Counted from the stretch's first letter, positions 1 through 5,312 are shown. The stretch: 5,766 nt of DNA from Pseudobdellovibrionaceae bacterium (GCA_016791465.1 JAEUWE010000363.1:1-5766); one strand, 5' to 3'. The notes: generated by a model not told the origin, from the sequence alone. Numbers and translations are program-made.

Positions 1-650
1 ATTTGGTTCTCTATAACCAGCAGTTGAAAAGCTATGGGAAGCATCTGTTTTTCATGAACATCAATCCCAAGTTTGTCACCCAAATGCGGGCTGATGGATT
101 GGTTTCAGTCGTCGTTGCCGTGCAGTCGTTGGAGGAAGCGAAAAAACGATCGGCTCCTTCTCGGCCAGTCGTCGATGTCGAGTTTATCAATCCGTTTATT
201 TTGGCCACGCGTAAAGTTCTTGAGATGCAGGCGCAGACACCGCTCAATCCTGGGAAGGCCTACTTGCGTAAACCCGAAGAGCGGATTCCGATGGAGATTG
301 CAGGCGTGATCGGTATTCAATGCGCCGATTTTACGGGGACAATTTCGATTTGCTTTCGGGCTGAGGTGTTTTTGCGGATCTATGAAAACATGGTCGGTGA
401 AAAACATGATCAGATTTCGTCAGAGCTTGAGGATGCAGCCGGCGAGCTTTTAAATATCATTTTTGGCCAAGCCAAGACGGTGCTCAATGATACCCGAGGC
501 TATAATTTAGAAAAAAGTATTCCAACCATTCTTGTTGGCGATAAACTGAAGTTGCATCACCAAAGTCGGAACCCATCGATTGTGATTCCATTCGAGAGCT
601 CAGCCGGAGCTTTTCACTTGGAGATTCTGATTGATAAGGCCGGCGGCTAA
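1..650 (+). CDS. STAS-CheX fusion protein, C-terminal part (5' end outside window)
   Basis: The reading frame is open at the left edge, so the start is missing; the TTG at base 3 is probably an internal Leu codon. Numbering visible residues from base 3, residues 1-48 look like the second half of a STAS domain (helix, strand with KHLFFMNINPKF, then a QSLEEA end typical of anti-sigma-antagonist-like domains). After a short linker, residues 57-215 match CheX: FINPFILATRKVLEMQ helix, IGIQCADFTGTISICF strands, and GELLNIIFGQAK, which holds the family's phosphatase signature ExxN (E148, N151). CheX proteins are cytoplasmic phosphatases that remove phosphate from CheY-P. A CheY-like receiver starts 21 bases downstream, which fits this role. 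The STAS part may recruit the phosphatase to a partner; that is inference. The family call is firm; the STAS call rests on half a domain. Confidence 0.85.
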   Translation, partial: LVLYNQQLKSYGKHLFFMNINPKFVTQMRADGLVSVVVAVQSLEEAKKRSAPSRPVVDVEFINPFILATRKVLEMQAQTPLNPGKAYLRKPEERIPMEIAGVIGIQCADFTGTISICFRAEVFLRIYENMVGEKHDQISSELEDAAGELLNIIFGQAKTVLNDTRGYNLEKSIPTILVGDKLKLHHQSRNPSIVIPFESSAGAFHLEILIDKAGG

Positions 651-671
651 CAGCATTGAGGAGGAGCAGCC

Positions 672-1073
672 ATGTTCGATAAAGCCACTCGGGTCCTCGT
701 CGTCGACGATATGTTGACGATGCGGAAGATTGTGTCAAAGACCCTTAAGGAATTGGGGTTTACGGATATCACTGAGGCTGCTGACGGTCAGAAAGCGTGG
801 GATGCAATCCAGGCTGCAAACCCACCGATCGGACTGATCGTGAGCGATTGGAATATGCCAAATTGCACAGGTCTTGATCTCTTAAAGCGGGTACGAGCGG
901 ATGGTCGGTTTAAACACACGCCTTTCGTCCTGCTGACGGCTGAAAGCGAGAGTCACCAGGTGATGGAGGCTGTCAAAGCTGGGGTCGATAACTACATCGT
1001 AAAGCCATTTACTGCGGAGACATTGAAGACGAAGCTTGAAGAGGCGCACAAGCGGACTCAGAATAGAAGTTGA
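672..1073 (+). CDS. CheY-like single-domain response regulator
   Basis: A 133-residue protein made of one receiver domain. All key residues are present: acidic pair D12/D13 in VLVVDD, phospho-acceptor D59 in SDWNMPNCTGLDLL, switch T89 in LLTAES, and K111 in the IVKPF motif. There is no output domain, so it should signal through protein contacts, as CheY does with the flagellar switch or another target. The ATG is preceded by a very strong Shine-Dalgarno run, GAGGAGGAG at 658-666, about seven bases from the start. It lies 21 bases after the STAS-CheX gene, whose phosphatase is its likely off-switch, and just before an HD-GYP-like gene. SDWNMP followed by GLDLLKRVR is close to chemotaxis CheY, but motility could not be shown from this window, so no gene symbol is given. 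Confidence 0.93.
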   Translation: MFDKATRVLVVDDMLTMRKIVSKTLKELGFTDITEAADGQKAWDAIQAANPPIGLIVSDWNMPNCTGLDLLKRVRADGRFKHTPFVLLTAESESHQVMEAVKAGVDNYIVKPFTAETLKTKLEEAHKRTQNRS

Positions 1074-1092
1074 GCCTCTCTTTTGAGGGGCT
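1073..1092 (+). other. Intercistronic hairpin between the cheY-like and HD-protein genes
   Basis: AGCCTCTC (1073-1080) and GAGGGGCT (1085-1092) pair over eight positions, with one G-U wobble, around a TTTT loop. The stem begins at the last base of the cheY stop codon. No T-run follows, so a normal rho-independent terminator is unlikely. It may protect the upstream message end or tune read-through into the HD gene. The structure is seen; the function is inferred. Confidence 0.45.
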
Positions 1093-1110
1093 TGGGCTTC
1101 GAGGAGTGTG

Positions 1111-2487
1111 ATGAGCGACGAGAGCGGCTACCCGGTATTGTTGATTGGACTGGATGGTCCATCAAAGGCAGAAGTGGAATCGCTCTGCGAGGGTGCGCTG
1201 TACACCGTCATTCACGATGCGACTGAATTCGAAAAGGCATTTGAAAGCTGGCAAGATGGCATGTTCAATGCGGTCTTTGCGGGCTCCGAGGCGGGGCTTC
1301 CGGCCAATGAGTTGGCACAGGTGTTACAGAATCAGTGCCCCGAAACGAAAAAATTCTTCGTGGCAACAGACCCAAAGGTTTGGGAACCGCGGCTTCTTCT
1401 AAAAAATGGATTCAACCAATGTTTGCAGCTTCCGCTTGATCGCAGTCTTTTAAAAGAGGCGTGTCTGACCTATGTGATTACCGGTGAGAAGAAGAAGCGG
1501 GTCTATAAAGGCGTTCGAGTTTTGGATTTAGGTGAAGGCGATCGGCTTGATTTCGAGACCTATGCCTTTTTGCCGCTCAATCGGAAGTACATTAAGCTTT
1601 CAGCCAAAGGTGAGGGGCTAACCGAGAAAAAACTCGAGAAGCTTGCGGAGAATCAGGTCGGCCAGGTCTTTGTCGACCAAAAGGACATGGCGCAGTTTTA
1701 TCAGTACACAGCTTCGAAACTACGTTCGCTCGGCGCCGGGGCTGTGAGTTCAACTGAGCGCCAAGAAAAACTGCGAGAAAGCGTTCGTGGTTTATTTCAA
1801 GATATTTTCGATTCGTCGGTGAAGGGTGACTTTGATCACGGCAAAGAGATGATCTCTCAGGTCGAGGGCATCATCTCGAGCTATGTGACCAAAGGTGCAA
1901 CGAGCCAGTGGTATAAAAAACTGCTGTCCTCAATTGGTGATACTGGCGATTCCTACTCACATGCTTCGAACGTCTCAACAGTGGCGGCGTTGTTTGCGAT
2001 CGGCATTGGGCATCCTCGTCCTGAGGATATTGCGATGGCCGGCTTGTTTCACGATCTTGGACTCACCGAGCTTCCTGTTGAGTTGCAGTCGATTCCAGAA
2101 TGGGAAGTGAAGCCTGAGCTTCGAGAGCTTTTCTACTCCCATCCTGAGCGGAGTATGAATCGCGTTAAGATGAAGCGGATTATCGTTCCGCCCGAAGTTG
2201 AGAAGGCCATTTTGCAACATCATGAAAAATGGTCTGGAAAGGGCGGTCCCAAAGGTTTGCCTGCTGGGCGAATTTCCGATGATGCGATGATTCTGTCGTT
2301 TGCAGACCAGTTTGATTACCTGACTCGTCTTGAAGAGGGGAAGCGTCATTTGAGTCCTCTTGAAGCGTATGAAGAGATCAAAAGAAACGGCAGCATCAAT
2401 CCGGAAATTCTTGCCAAGATCCGCCGACTCCTCGAGAAAGAGGCGTCGGAGGGTAGTCATGGGAGTCGCGCCGAAAAACACAGCTAA
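1111..2487 (+). CDS. HD-GYP-related protein with degenerate receiver domain
   Basis: A 458-residue cytoplasmic protein. Residues 7-118 have the pattern of a receiver domain that has lost its chemistry: VLLIGLDGP replaces the acidic pair region, FNAVFAGSE (52-60) has no acceptor Asp, and the KP pair reads LQLP (105-108). Residues about 130-205 (FLPLNRKYIKLSAKGEGL, then VGQVFVDQKDMAQFYQY) resemble the small alpha/beta linker found ahead of many HD-GYP domains. The HD domain spans about 270-430 with H284, H314-D315, H344, HHE at 370-372 and D399 in ADQFD. HD-GYP enzymes hydrolyse cyclic di-GMP, but here HDxGK reads HDLGL and GYP reads GGP (378-380), so activity is doubtful. ATG 1111 is preferred over the adjacent GTG 1108 because GAGGAG at 1101-1106 is better spaced for it. 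Its 3' end overlaps xth by 29 bases. Confidence 0.82.
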   Translation: MSDESGYPVLLIGLDGPSKAEVESLCEGALYTVIHDATEFEKAFESWQDGMFNAVFAGSEAGLPANELAQVLQNQCPETKKFFVATDPKVWEPRLLLKNGFNQCLQLPLDRSLLKEACLTYVITGEKKKRVYKGVRVLDLGEGDRLDFETYAFLPLNRKYIKLSAKGEGLTEKKLEKLAENQVGQVFVDQKDMAQFYQYTASKLRSLGAGAVSSTERQEKLRESVRGLFQDIFDSSVKGDFDHGKEMISQVEGIISSYVTKGATSQWYKKLLSSIGDTGDSYSHASNVSTVAALFAIGIGHPRPEDIAMAGLFHDLGLTELPVELQSIPEWEVKPELRELFYSHPERSMNRVKMKRIIVPPEVEKAILQHHEKWSGKGGPKGLPAGRISDDAMILSFADQFDYLTRLEEGKRHLSPLEAYEEIKRNGSINPEILAKIRRLLEKEASEGSHGSRAEKHS

Positions 2488-3286
2488 AAAACAGTCTGAA
2501 CTCTGCGTTGCGAGTTGGAACGTCAATGGTCTGCGCTCAGTGGCAAAGAAAGGCCTGCAGTCTTGGCTGGAGAGCGTGTCGCCGGACGTCGTCATGTTTC
2601 AAGAGGTCAAAGCTAGCCCGGAGCATCTTGAGGGAATTCCGGGTTTACTGGGAGTCGAGGGACTGCGTCATGCGGCCTGGGCGGAAGCAGAGAAGGCTGG
2701 ATACTCGGGGTGTCTGACGCTTTCGAAGGCAGCTCCTGACCAAGTCGTCGTTGGACTGGGAAAGCCCGAGTATGACCGCGAGGGGCGTTGGCTTGAGACG
2801 CATTTCGGCTCGTGGGTTTTTATCAATAGCTACTTTCCGAACTCACAGCGCGACCATGCACGCCTTCCATACAAGTTGAAGTTCTGTGCTGATGCGGCCA
2901 AGCGGCTTGAGAGTCTGCGAAGAGATGGTCGATCGGTGATTCTTGCTGGGGACATCAATGTCGCCCATACCGAGATCGACCTTGCAAACCCCAAAACCAA
3001 TCGCGATAACGCGGGCTTTCTGCCGGAAGAGCGTGAGTGGTTTGATTCGTTCATGAGTTTGGGCTGGGTCGATCTTTTTCGTCAGTTTCAAAAAGATGGT
3101 GGGCACTACACCTGGTGGAGTTATCGGCCCGGTGTTCGTGAACGCAACATTGGATGGCGGCTTGATCACATGTTTGCAAACCCTGAGGCCGCTCATCTTG
3201 TCACGAAGATGTGGCATCAGCCCGAAGTCGCCGGATCTGATCACTGCCCGATTATGGCGCGCGTGAGCTTTTCACCCAGCCCGTGA
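2459..3286 (+). CDS. xth: Exodeoxyribonuclease III (AP endonuclease, ExoIII/APE1 family)
   Basis: A 275-residue protein, close to the 268 of E. coli ExoIII. This Mg-dependent enzyme cuts DNA at abasic sites in base-excision repair and removes 3' blocking groups or nucleotides. The signature runs in order: WNVNGLRS with N21, FQEVKA with E49, SYFPNS with Y125, GDINVAHTEIDL with D165 and N167, TWWSYR, WRLDHMF with D236, and SDHCPI with the D261/H262 catalytic end. All expected catalytic positions are present. ATG 2459 is chosen because GGAGGG (2448-2453) sits five bases ahead and the family N-terminus (LCVASWNVNG) follows after a short basic stretch; the longer in-frame extension to 2360 is unlikely. 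The start lies inside the HD gene in another frame, which implies translational coupling. The 3' end overlaps the convergent DUF502 gene. Confidence 0.94.
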   Translation: MGVAPKNTAKKQSELCVASWNVNGLRSVAKKGLQSWLESVSPDVVMFQEVKASPEHLEGIPGLLGVEGLRHAAWAEAEKAGYSGCLTLSKAAPDQVVVGLGKPEYDREGRWLETHFGSWVFINSYFPNSQRDHARLPYKLKFCADAAKRLESLRRDGRSVILAGDINVAHTEIDLANPKTNRDNAGFLPEEREWFDSFMSLGWVDLFRQFQKDGGHYTWWSYRPGVRERNIGWRLDHMFANPEAAHLVTKMWHQPEVAGSDHCPIMARVSFSPSP

Positions 3287-3920
3287 TGGCAAGCTGGAGT
3301 GCGCGTTCGGCGGGAATGCCGGCATCGCGTAAGGCTTCCGGTCCAACGAGAGCGGTGAATCCACCGAAGCCATAGGAGAACGGAATGAAGACTGCGACGG
3401 TGCCGCCTGTGATCGGTGTTTTTCCGAGATCGTGAAACTGATCGCGCATGACGAGTCCTAGAACTTCGATTCCAGTTCCGACTTTAACAAAGACGACGCG
3501 TTGCCCGCCGTCGGGGCCTTTGGTTCGGCGAAAGAGATCGGTGAGGTCTTTGATCGGCGAATAGATCGCGCGAATAACGGGCGCTTTTTTGAGGGCCTCT
3601 TCGAGTTTATGCAGGAGTCTTCCCGCCAGATAGTTTTCGACCAATAGGCCGGTTGCCATAATGACGAGCAGTGCCAGCACGAGACCAAGACCGGGAACGT
3701 AGAAGCTCTTTGGCAGCAGGGCCAGAGCGGCGTCGCCGAATGCGCTTTCAAGACTGCTGATCAGCCAGATGACTAAAAAGAGAGTCAATAGGAGCGGAAG
3801 AAGGGTGAATAGTCCCCGAACAAAAATCGCCTGCAGGCGTCCGCCGAGAAGGCTTTCGAGGAGCTTTGGCTCTGGCGACTGATCGGGATTGGAAGGGGGG
3901 GGATTGGGACTTAGATCCAT
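3252..3920 (-). CDS. DUF502 family inner-membrane protein
   Basis: A 222-residue protein of no settled function. The N-terminal 25 residues are Pro-rich and cytoplasmic-looking. Two hydrophobic segments follow at about 33-57 (GLFTLLPLLLTLFLVIWL) and 77-98 (GLGLVLALLVIMATGLLV), then a soluble C-terminal half. DUF502 hallmarks are FVRGLFTLLPLLLT, VPGLGL, the APVIRAIYSPIKDLTDLF stretch, and a VAVFIP strand. Where most members have a PNPTSGF-like loop, this one reads FSYGFGGF (181-188), so it belongs to a divergent branch. The ATG has AGGAG nine bases upstream (plus-strand 3930-3934), supporting this start. It is convergent with xth and shares 35 bases with it. It is divergent from the small exported-protein gene, so it is probably transcribed alone. 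The family call is firm, the function unknown. Confidence 0.88.
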   Translation of the reverse strand: MDLSPNPPPSNPDQSPEPKLLESLLGGRLQAIFVRGLFTLLPLLLTLFLVIWLISSLESAFGDAALALLPKSFYVPGLGLVLALLVIMATGLLVENYLAGRLLHKLEEALKKAPVIRAIYSPIKDLTDLFRRTKGPDGGQRVVFVKVGTGIEVLGLVMRDQFHDLGKTPITGGTVAVFIPFSYGFGGFTALVGPEALRDAGIPAERALQLAITGWVKSSRAP

Positions 3921-3961
3921 GTGATGGGGCTCCTAAAATCGTCTTGCCAGCTGATAAAAAT

Positions 3962-3991
3962 CAATTACCCTCTATTTTGTTATAAAGGCAA
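3962..3991 (-). promoter_or_regulatory. Weak candidate promoter for the DUF502 gene
   Basis: On the minus strand TTGCCT (3991-3986) and TAATTG (3967-3962) are separated by 18 bases and could act as -35 and -10 elements, giving a leader of about 35 bases. The -10 match is poor, and the site interlocks with the opposite-strand promoter candidate. This is offered as a weak guess only. Confidence 0.2.
3978..3986 (+). promoter_or_regulatory. Extended -10 promoter for the small exported-protein gene
   Basis: TGT followed by TATAAA (TATAAA at 3981-3986) matches an extended -10 element, in an AT-rich stretch with no good -35 box. Transcription would begin near 3993 and give a leader of about 75 bases before the ATG at 4067. 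That leader would include two perfect palindromes. Confidence 0.45.
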
Positions 3992-4000
3992 TGATGCCTT
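3985..4000. repeat. Inverted repeat at the probable transcription start
   Basis: AAGGCA (3985-3990) and TGCCTT (3995-4000) are perfect inverted arms around ATGA. They overlap the end of the candidate -10 box and the expected start site, a usual place for a repressor operator. The arms are seen; the role is inferred. Confidence 0.4.
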
Positions 4001-4004
4001 GAAG

Positions 4005-4014
4005 CTTAGCTAAG
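4005..4014. repeat. Perfect 10-bp palindrome in the leader
   Basis: CTTAGCTAAG is an exact palindrome lying between the inverted repeat at 3985-4000 and the one next to the ribosome binding site. It has no loop, so a DNA-binding site is a better fit than an RNA hairpin. No regulator is recognised. Confidence 0.35.
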
Positions 4015-4039
4015 AGTATTTAGCGAGCAGTAGCAACAC

Positions 4040-4053
4040 ACCGTATATACGGT
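4040..4053. repeat. Perfect 14-bp palindrome abutting the ribosome binding site
   Basis: ACCGTATATACGGT is an exact palindrome. It is followed directly by AGGAG (4054-4058), with eight bases to the ATG at 4067. As RNA it can form a five-pair stem with an AUAU loop just upstream of the ribosome site. It could also be a protein-binding site. The adjacency to the Shine-Dalgarno suggests translation or stability control. Confidence 0.45.
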
Positions 4054-4066
4054 AGGAGAGAACAAC

Positions 4067-4297
4067 ATGAAATTTTTCGGACTCGTAGCCGCAATGGCAC
4101 TTGTTTCTGGTGTAGCATTCGCAGCTGATCACGCACACGAAGCAGCTCCTGCAGCGGCTCCTGCAGCAGCGGCAGCTCCTGCAGCTGAAGCAGCTCCTGC
4201 AGCTGCTCCTGTAAAAGAAGCGAAAGCAAAAAAAGCTTCGAAAAAAGCTGCAGCAGCTAAAACAGAAGAGAAAAAAGAAGAAACAAAAACTCACTAA
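4067..4297 (+). CDS. Small exported Ala/Pro/Lys-rich protein
   Basis: A 76-residue protein of unknown function. Residues 1-19 form a standard signal peptide ending AFA, with likely cleavage between A19 and A20, so the mature chain (about 57 residues) should reach the periplasm or beyond. Residues 26-48 are Ala/Pro repeats (AAPAAAP type); residues 50-74 are Lys/Ala/Glu-rich and highly charged. The composition is extreme: 31 Ala and 11 Lys, and no Cys or Trp. Codon use differs from the neighbours: every Lys is AAA, every Pro is CCT, and nearly every Ala is GCA or GCT. Such bias is typical of very highly expressed genes. AGGAG at 4054-4058 is well placed, an extended -10 promoter lies upstream, and a strong terminator follows, so it is probably a single-gene transcript. 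The chain is likely disordered; the repeats could alternatively act as a spacer to the cell wall or an envelope polymer. Confidence 0.85.
   Translation: MKFFGLVAAMALVSGVAFAADHAHEAAPAAAPAAAAAPAAEAAPAAAPVKEAKAKKASKKAAAAKTEEKKEETKTH
4142..4203 (+). repeat. Tandem repeats encoding Ala/Pro motif
   Basis: The unit GCAGCTCCTGCAGC occurs exactly at 4142-4155, 4172-4185 and 4190-4203, with a one-base variant at 4154-4167. Each encodes an AAPAA-type step. The near identity at DNA level suggests recent unit duplication, and the length may vary between strains. Confidence 0.7.
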
Positions 4298-4306
4298 GCT
4301 TGAGTT

Positions 4307-4333
4307 TTCGAAAGGTCTTTTGACCGTTTCGAA
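4307..4333 (+). other. Long hairpin after the small exported-protein gene
   Basis: TTCGAAAGGTC (4307-4317) pairs with GACC plus TTTCGAA (4322-4333) through a TTTT loop and one bulged G at 4326, giving 11 base pairs. No T-run follows. It lies just ahead of the terminator and may protect the 3' end of the message. Confidence 0.55.
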
Positions 4334-4335
4334 TG

Positions 4336-4370
4336 AAAAGCCTAGGCGCAAGCCCGGGCTTTTTGTTTTT
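4336..4370 (+). terminator. Rho-independent terminator of the small exported-protein gene
   Basis: AAAAGCC (4336-4342) pairs with GGCTTTT (4357-4363). Inside, GGC-GCAA-GCC (4345-4354) forms a capped stem with a GNRA-type tetraloop. The stem runs into TTTTTGTTTTT. Stem, stable loop and T-run make this a clear intrinsic terminator. Confidence 0.85.
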
Positions 4371-4430
4371 GGGCATGATAAGCAAGGGCTTCAGCTGGCG
4401 TTTAATTTCAAAACCTCCTAGCATTTTCTT

Positions 4431-4931
4431 ATGAAGCGACTTTTCATTTTCTGTTTCTTGGGTTTGTTACTTTCGAGTTCTCAGGTGTTTTCGGCGTCGG
4501 CTCCGAGTGGTGACGGATTTTCTCTGACTTATGACCTGGGAGTTTCAACGGGGAGTAGTGGTGGAAGATCGTATTCAGAGGCGTCGTTGGGCTTAAATGC
4601 CTTCATCTCGGATTGGTTTGTTTGGCGAAACGCTGGCTTTGGTCGCTTTTCTGATGCGACTGAAACGGTTTATGGGCTCGATTCGTCGGCGCGTTTGATG
4701 GCTGATGTTGGCGACCGCGAAATGGGACTGACGGCCTTTGCCGGTCCTGGATATCGATTTGTGACGAAGGGCGACTCGGCTCCATTTGCTGAGGCGGGGT
4801 TGACGATTCATGCTGGCGGGCTTTCTATTGGCGGTGGCGCGAAACGTGTTTTTAATTCAGTCATTCGCTCCGATGCCGCCGACGACACACAGTACTTTAT
4901 TGTGCTTTCGGGGTCGGGACGGATTGATTGA
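4431..4931 (+). CDS. Exported protein, probable small outer-membrane beta-barrel
   Basis: A 166-residue protein that I do not recognise by name. Residues 1-21 are a signal peptide (MKRLFIFCFLGLLL, then SSSQVFS) with cleavage likely near 21-24; Cys8 sits inside the hydrophobic core and is not a lipobox. The rest has alternating polar/nonpolar strands with many Gly, Ser and aromatic residues: FSLTYDLGVSTGS, ASLGLNAFISDWFVW, LTAFAGPGYRFV, FAEAGLTIHAGGLSIGGGAK and a final YFIVLSGSGRI. That pattern fits a small eight-strand barrel or surface porin-like protein, by inference only. No Shine-Dalgarno sequence is visible before the ATG (the leader is CT/A-rich), so initiation may be weak or use another mechanism. 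A TTTAAT at 4401-4406 may be a -10 box, without a convincing -35. The stop overlaps the next start as TGATG, so the two genes are probably translationally coupled. Confidence 0.75.
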   Translation: MKRLFIFCFLGLLLSSSQVFSASAPSGDGFSLTYDLGVSTGSSGGRSYSEASLGLNAFISDWFVWRNAGFGRFSDATETVYGLDSSARLMADVGDREMGLTAFAGPGYRFVTKGDSAPFAEAGLTIHAGGLSIGGGAKRVFNSVIRSDAADDTQYFIVLSGSGRID

Positions 4932-5254
4932 TGGCTGAGTCTGAGGCCAGTGTTTGTTTCGGTCGCGTCTATCGGTTCTCAGCCGTCATTGCTGGAGAGG
5001 CGGCGATCTGGGATCTCTCGGTTGAGATTGCAGGTTGGCCTGATGCGCAGTCGGGTATGGTCGTGAGTCTTCCGTTTGTGGATCAGTGTCTCGGCGAGGC
5101 GGCGAGCGAGTTGCAGCGAGGCGTTCTTGGACCGCAGGCTGTTGCGGGCGATATCGCCGCGAAAATTAAAAAAAATGGGACCGAATCGATTCAGGTGAAG
5201 GTCGCTCTTGATTCGGGCAAGCAGCGGCGAGTGCTCTTGGTCTCAAGTCCTTAA
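4931..5254 (+). CDS. QueD/6-pyruvoyl-tetrahydropterin synthase-like protein lacking the zinc site
   Basis: A 107-residue cytoplasmic protein with no signal peptide. Its layout follows the T-fold of 6-pyruvoyl-tetrahydropterin synthase/QueD: RVYRFSA (12-18) at the usual FSAAH position, WDLSVEIAGWPD (27-38) like the strand after HGH, SGMVVSLPFVDQCL (41-54) like the family's tGMv-Dl segment, LGPQAVAGDIAAKI (66-79) like the pT.EnlA helix, and a final IQVKVALD strand (87-94). The zinc ligands are absent: the FSAAH His is Ile20 and the Cys-HGH segment is deleted, so pterin synthesis chemistry is not expected. The family link is my inference from motif order and could be wrong. ATG 4931 shares its A with the upstream TGA, which implies coupled translation with the barrel-like protein. 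An eight-A run at 5168-5175 could permit slippage. Confidence 0.6.
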   Translation: MAESEASVCFGRVYRFSAVIAGEAAIWDLSVEIAGWPDAQSGMVVSLPFVDQCLGEAASELQRGVLGPQAVAGDIAAKIKKNGTESIQVKVALDSGKQRRVLLVSSP

Positions 5255-5288
5255 AATAAAAAGTGGCGAGCGTTTGCGCCCACCACTT
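5252..5288 (-). terminator. Intrinsic terminator of nrdB
   Basis: Read on the minus strand, AAGTGGTGGGCG (5288-5277) pairs with CGCTCGCCACTT (5272-5261) at 10 of 12 positions around a CAAA loop, followed by a T-rich tail from 5260 to 5252. It sits 24 bases after the nrdB stop. On the plus strand the same stem follows the QueD-like gene but lacks a T-run, so it mainly serves nrdB. Confidence 0.78.
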
Positions 5289-5312
5289 CGTTTCCGTGCC
5301 TCGAATGACAGT

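Noticed and set aside
2360..2458. In-frame N-terminal extension of the nuclease
   Set aside because: It is Arg/Lys-rich, lies inside the HD gene in another frame, and adds residues not found in ExoIII; ATG 2459 has a good ribosome site.
1975..2595. 206-codon open frame on the minus strand
   Set aside because: It lies wholly antisense to the HD-protein and xth genes, which have clear family motifs, and its product has no recognisable domain.
3999..4022. TTGAAG and TATTTA as a -35/-10 pair
   Set aside because: The spacing is only 12 bases, too short for a sigma-70 type promoter.
4142..4203. Repeats considered as a CRISPR array
   Set aside because: They are in-frame coding repeats with no spacers of regular length and no cas genes nearby.
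4010..4351. Cys/Ser-rich minus-strand open frame
   Set aside because: It is the mirror of the Ala/Lys-rich gene: the GCA/GCT repeats read as Cys/Ser in reverse. It also runs through the terminator and has no ribosome site.
4414..4420. TAGGAGG on the minus strand, a perfect Shine-Dalgarno sequence
   Set aside because: No suitable start codon with a plausible coding frame follows it on that strand; the only frame is the repeat shadow.
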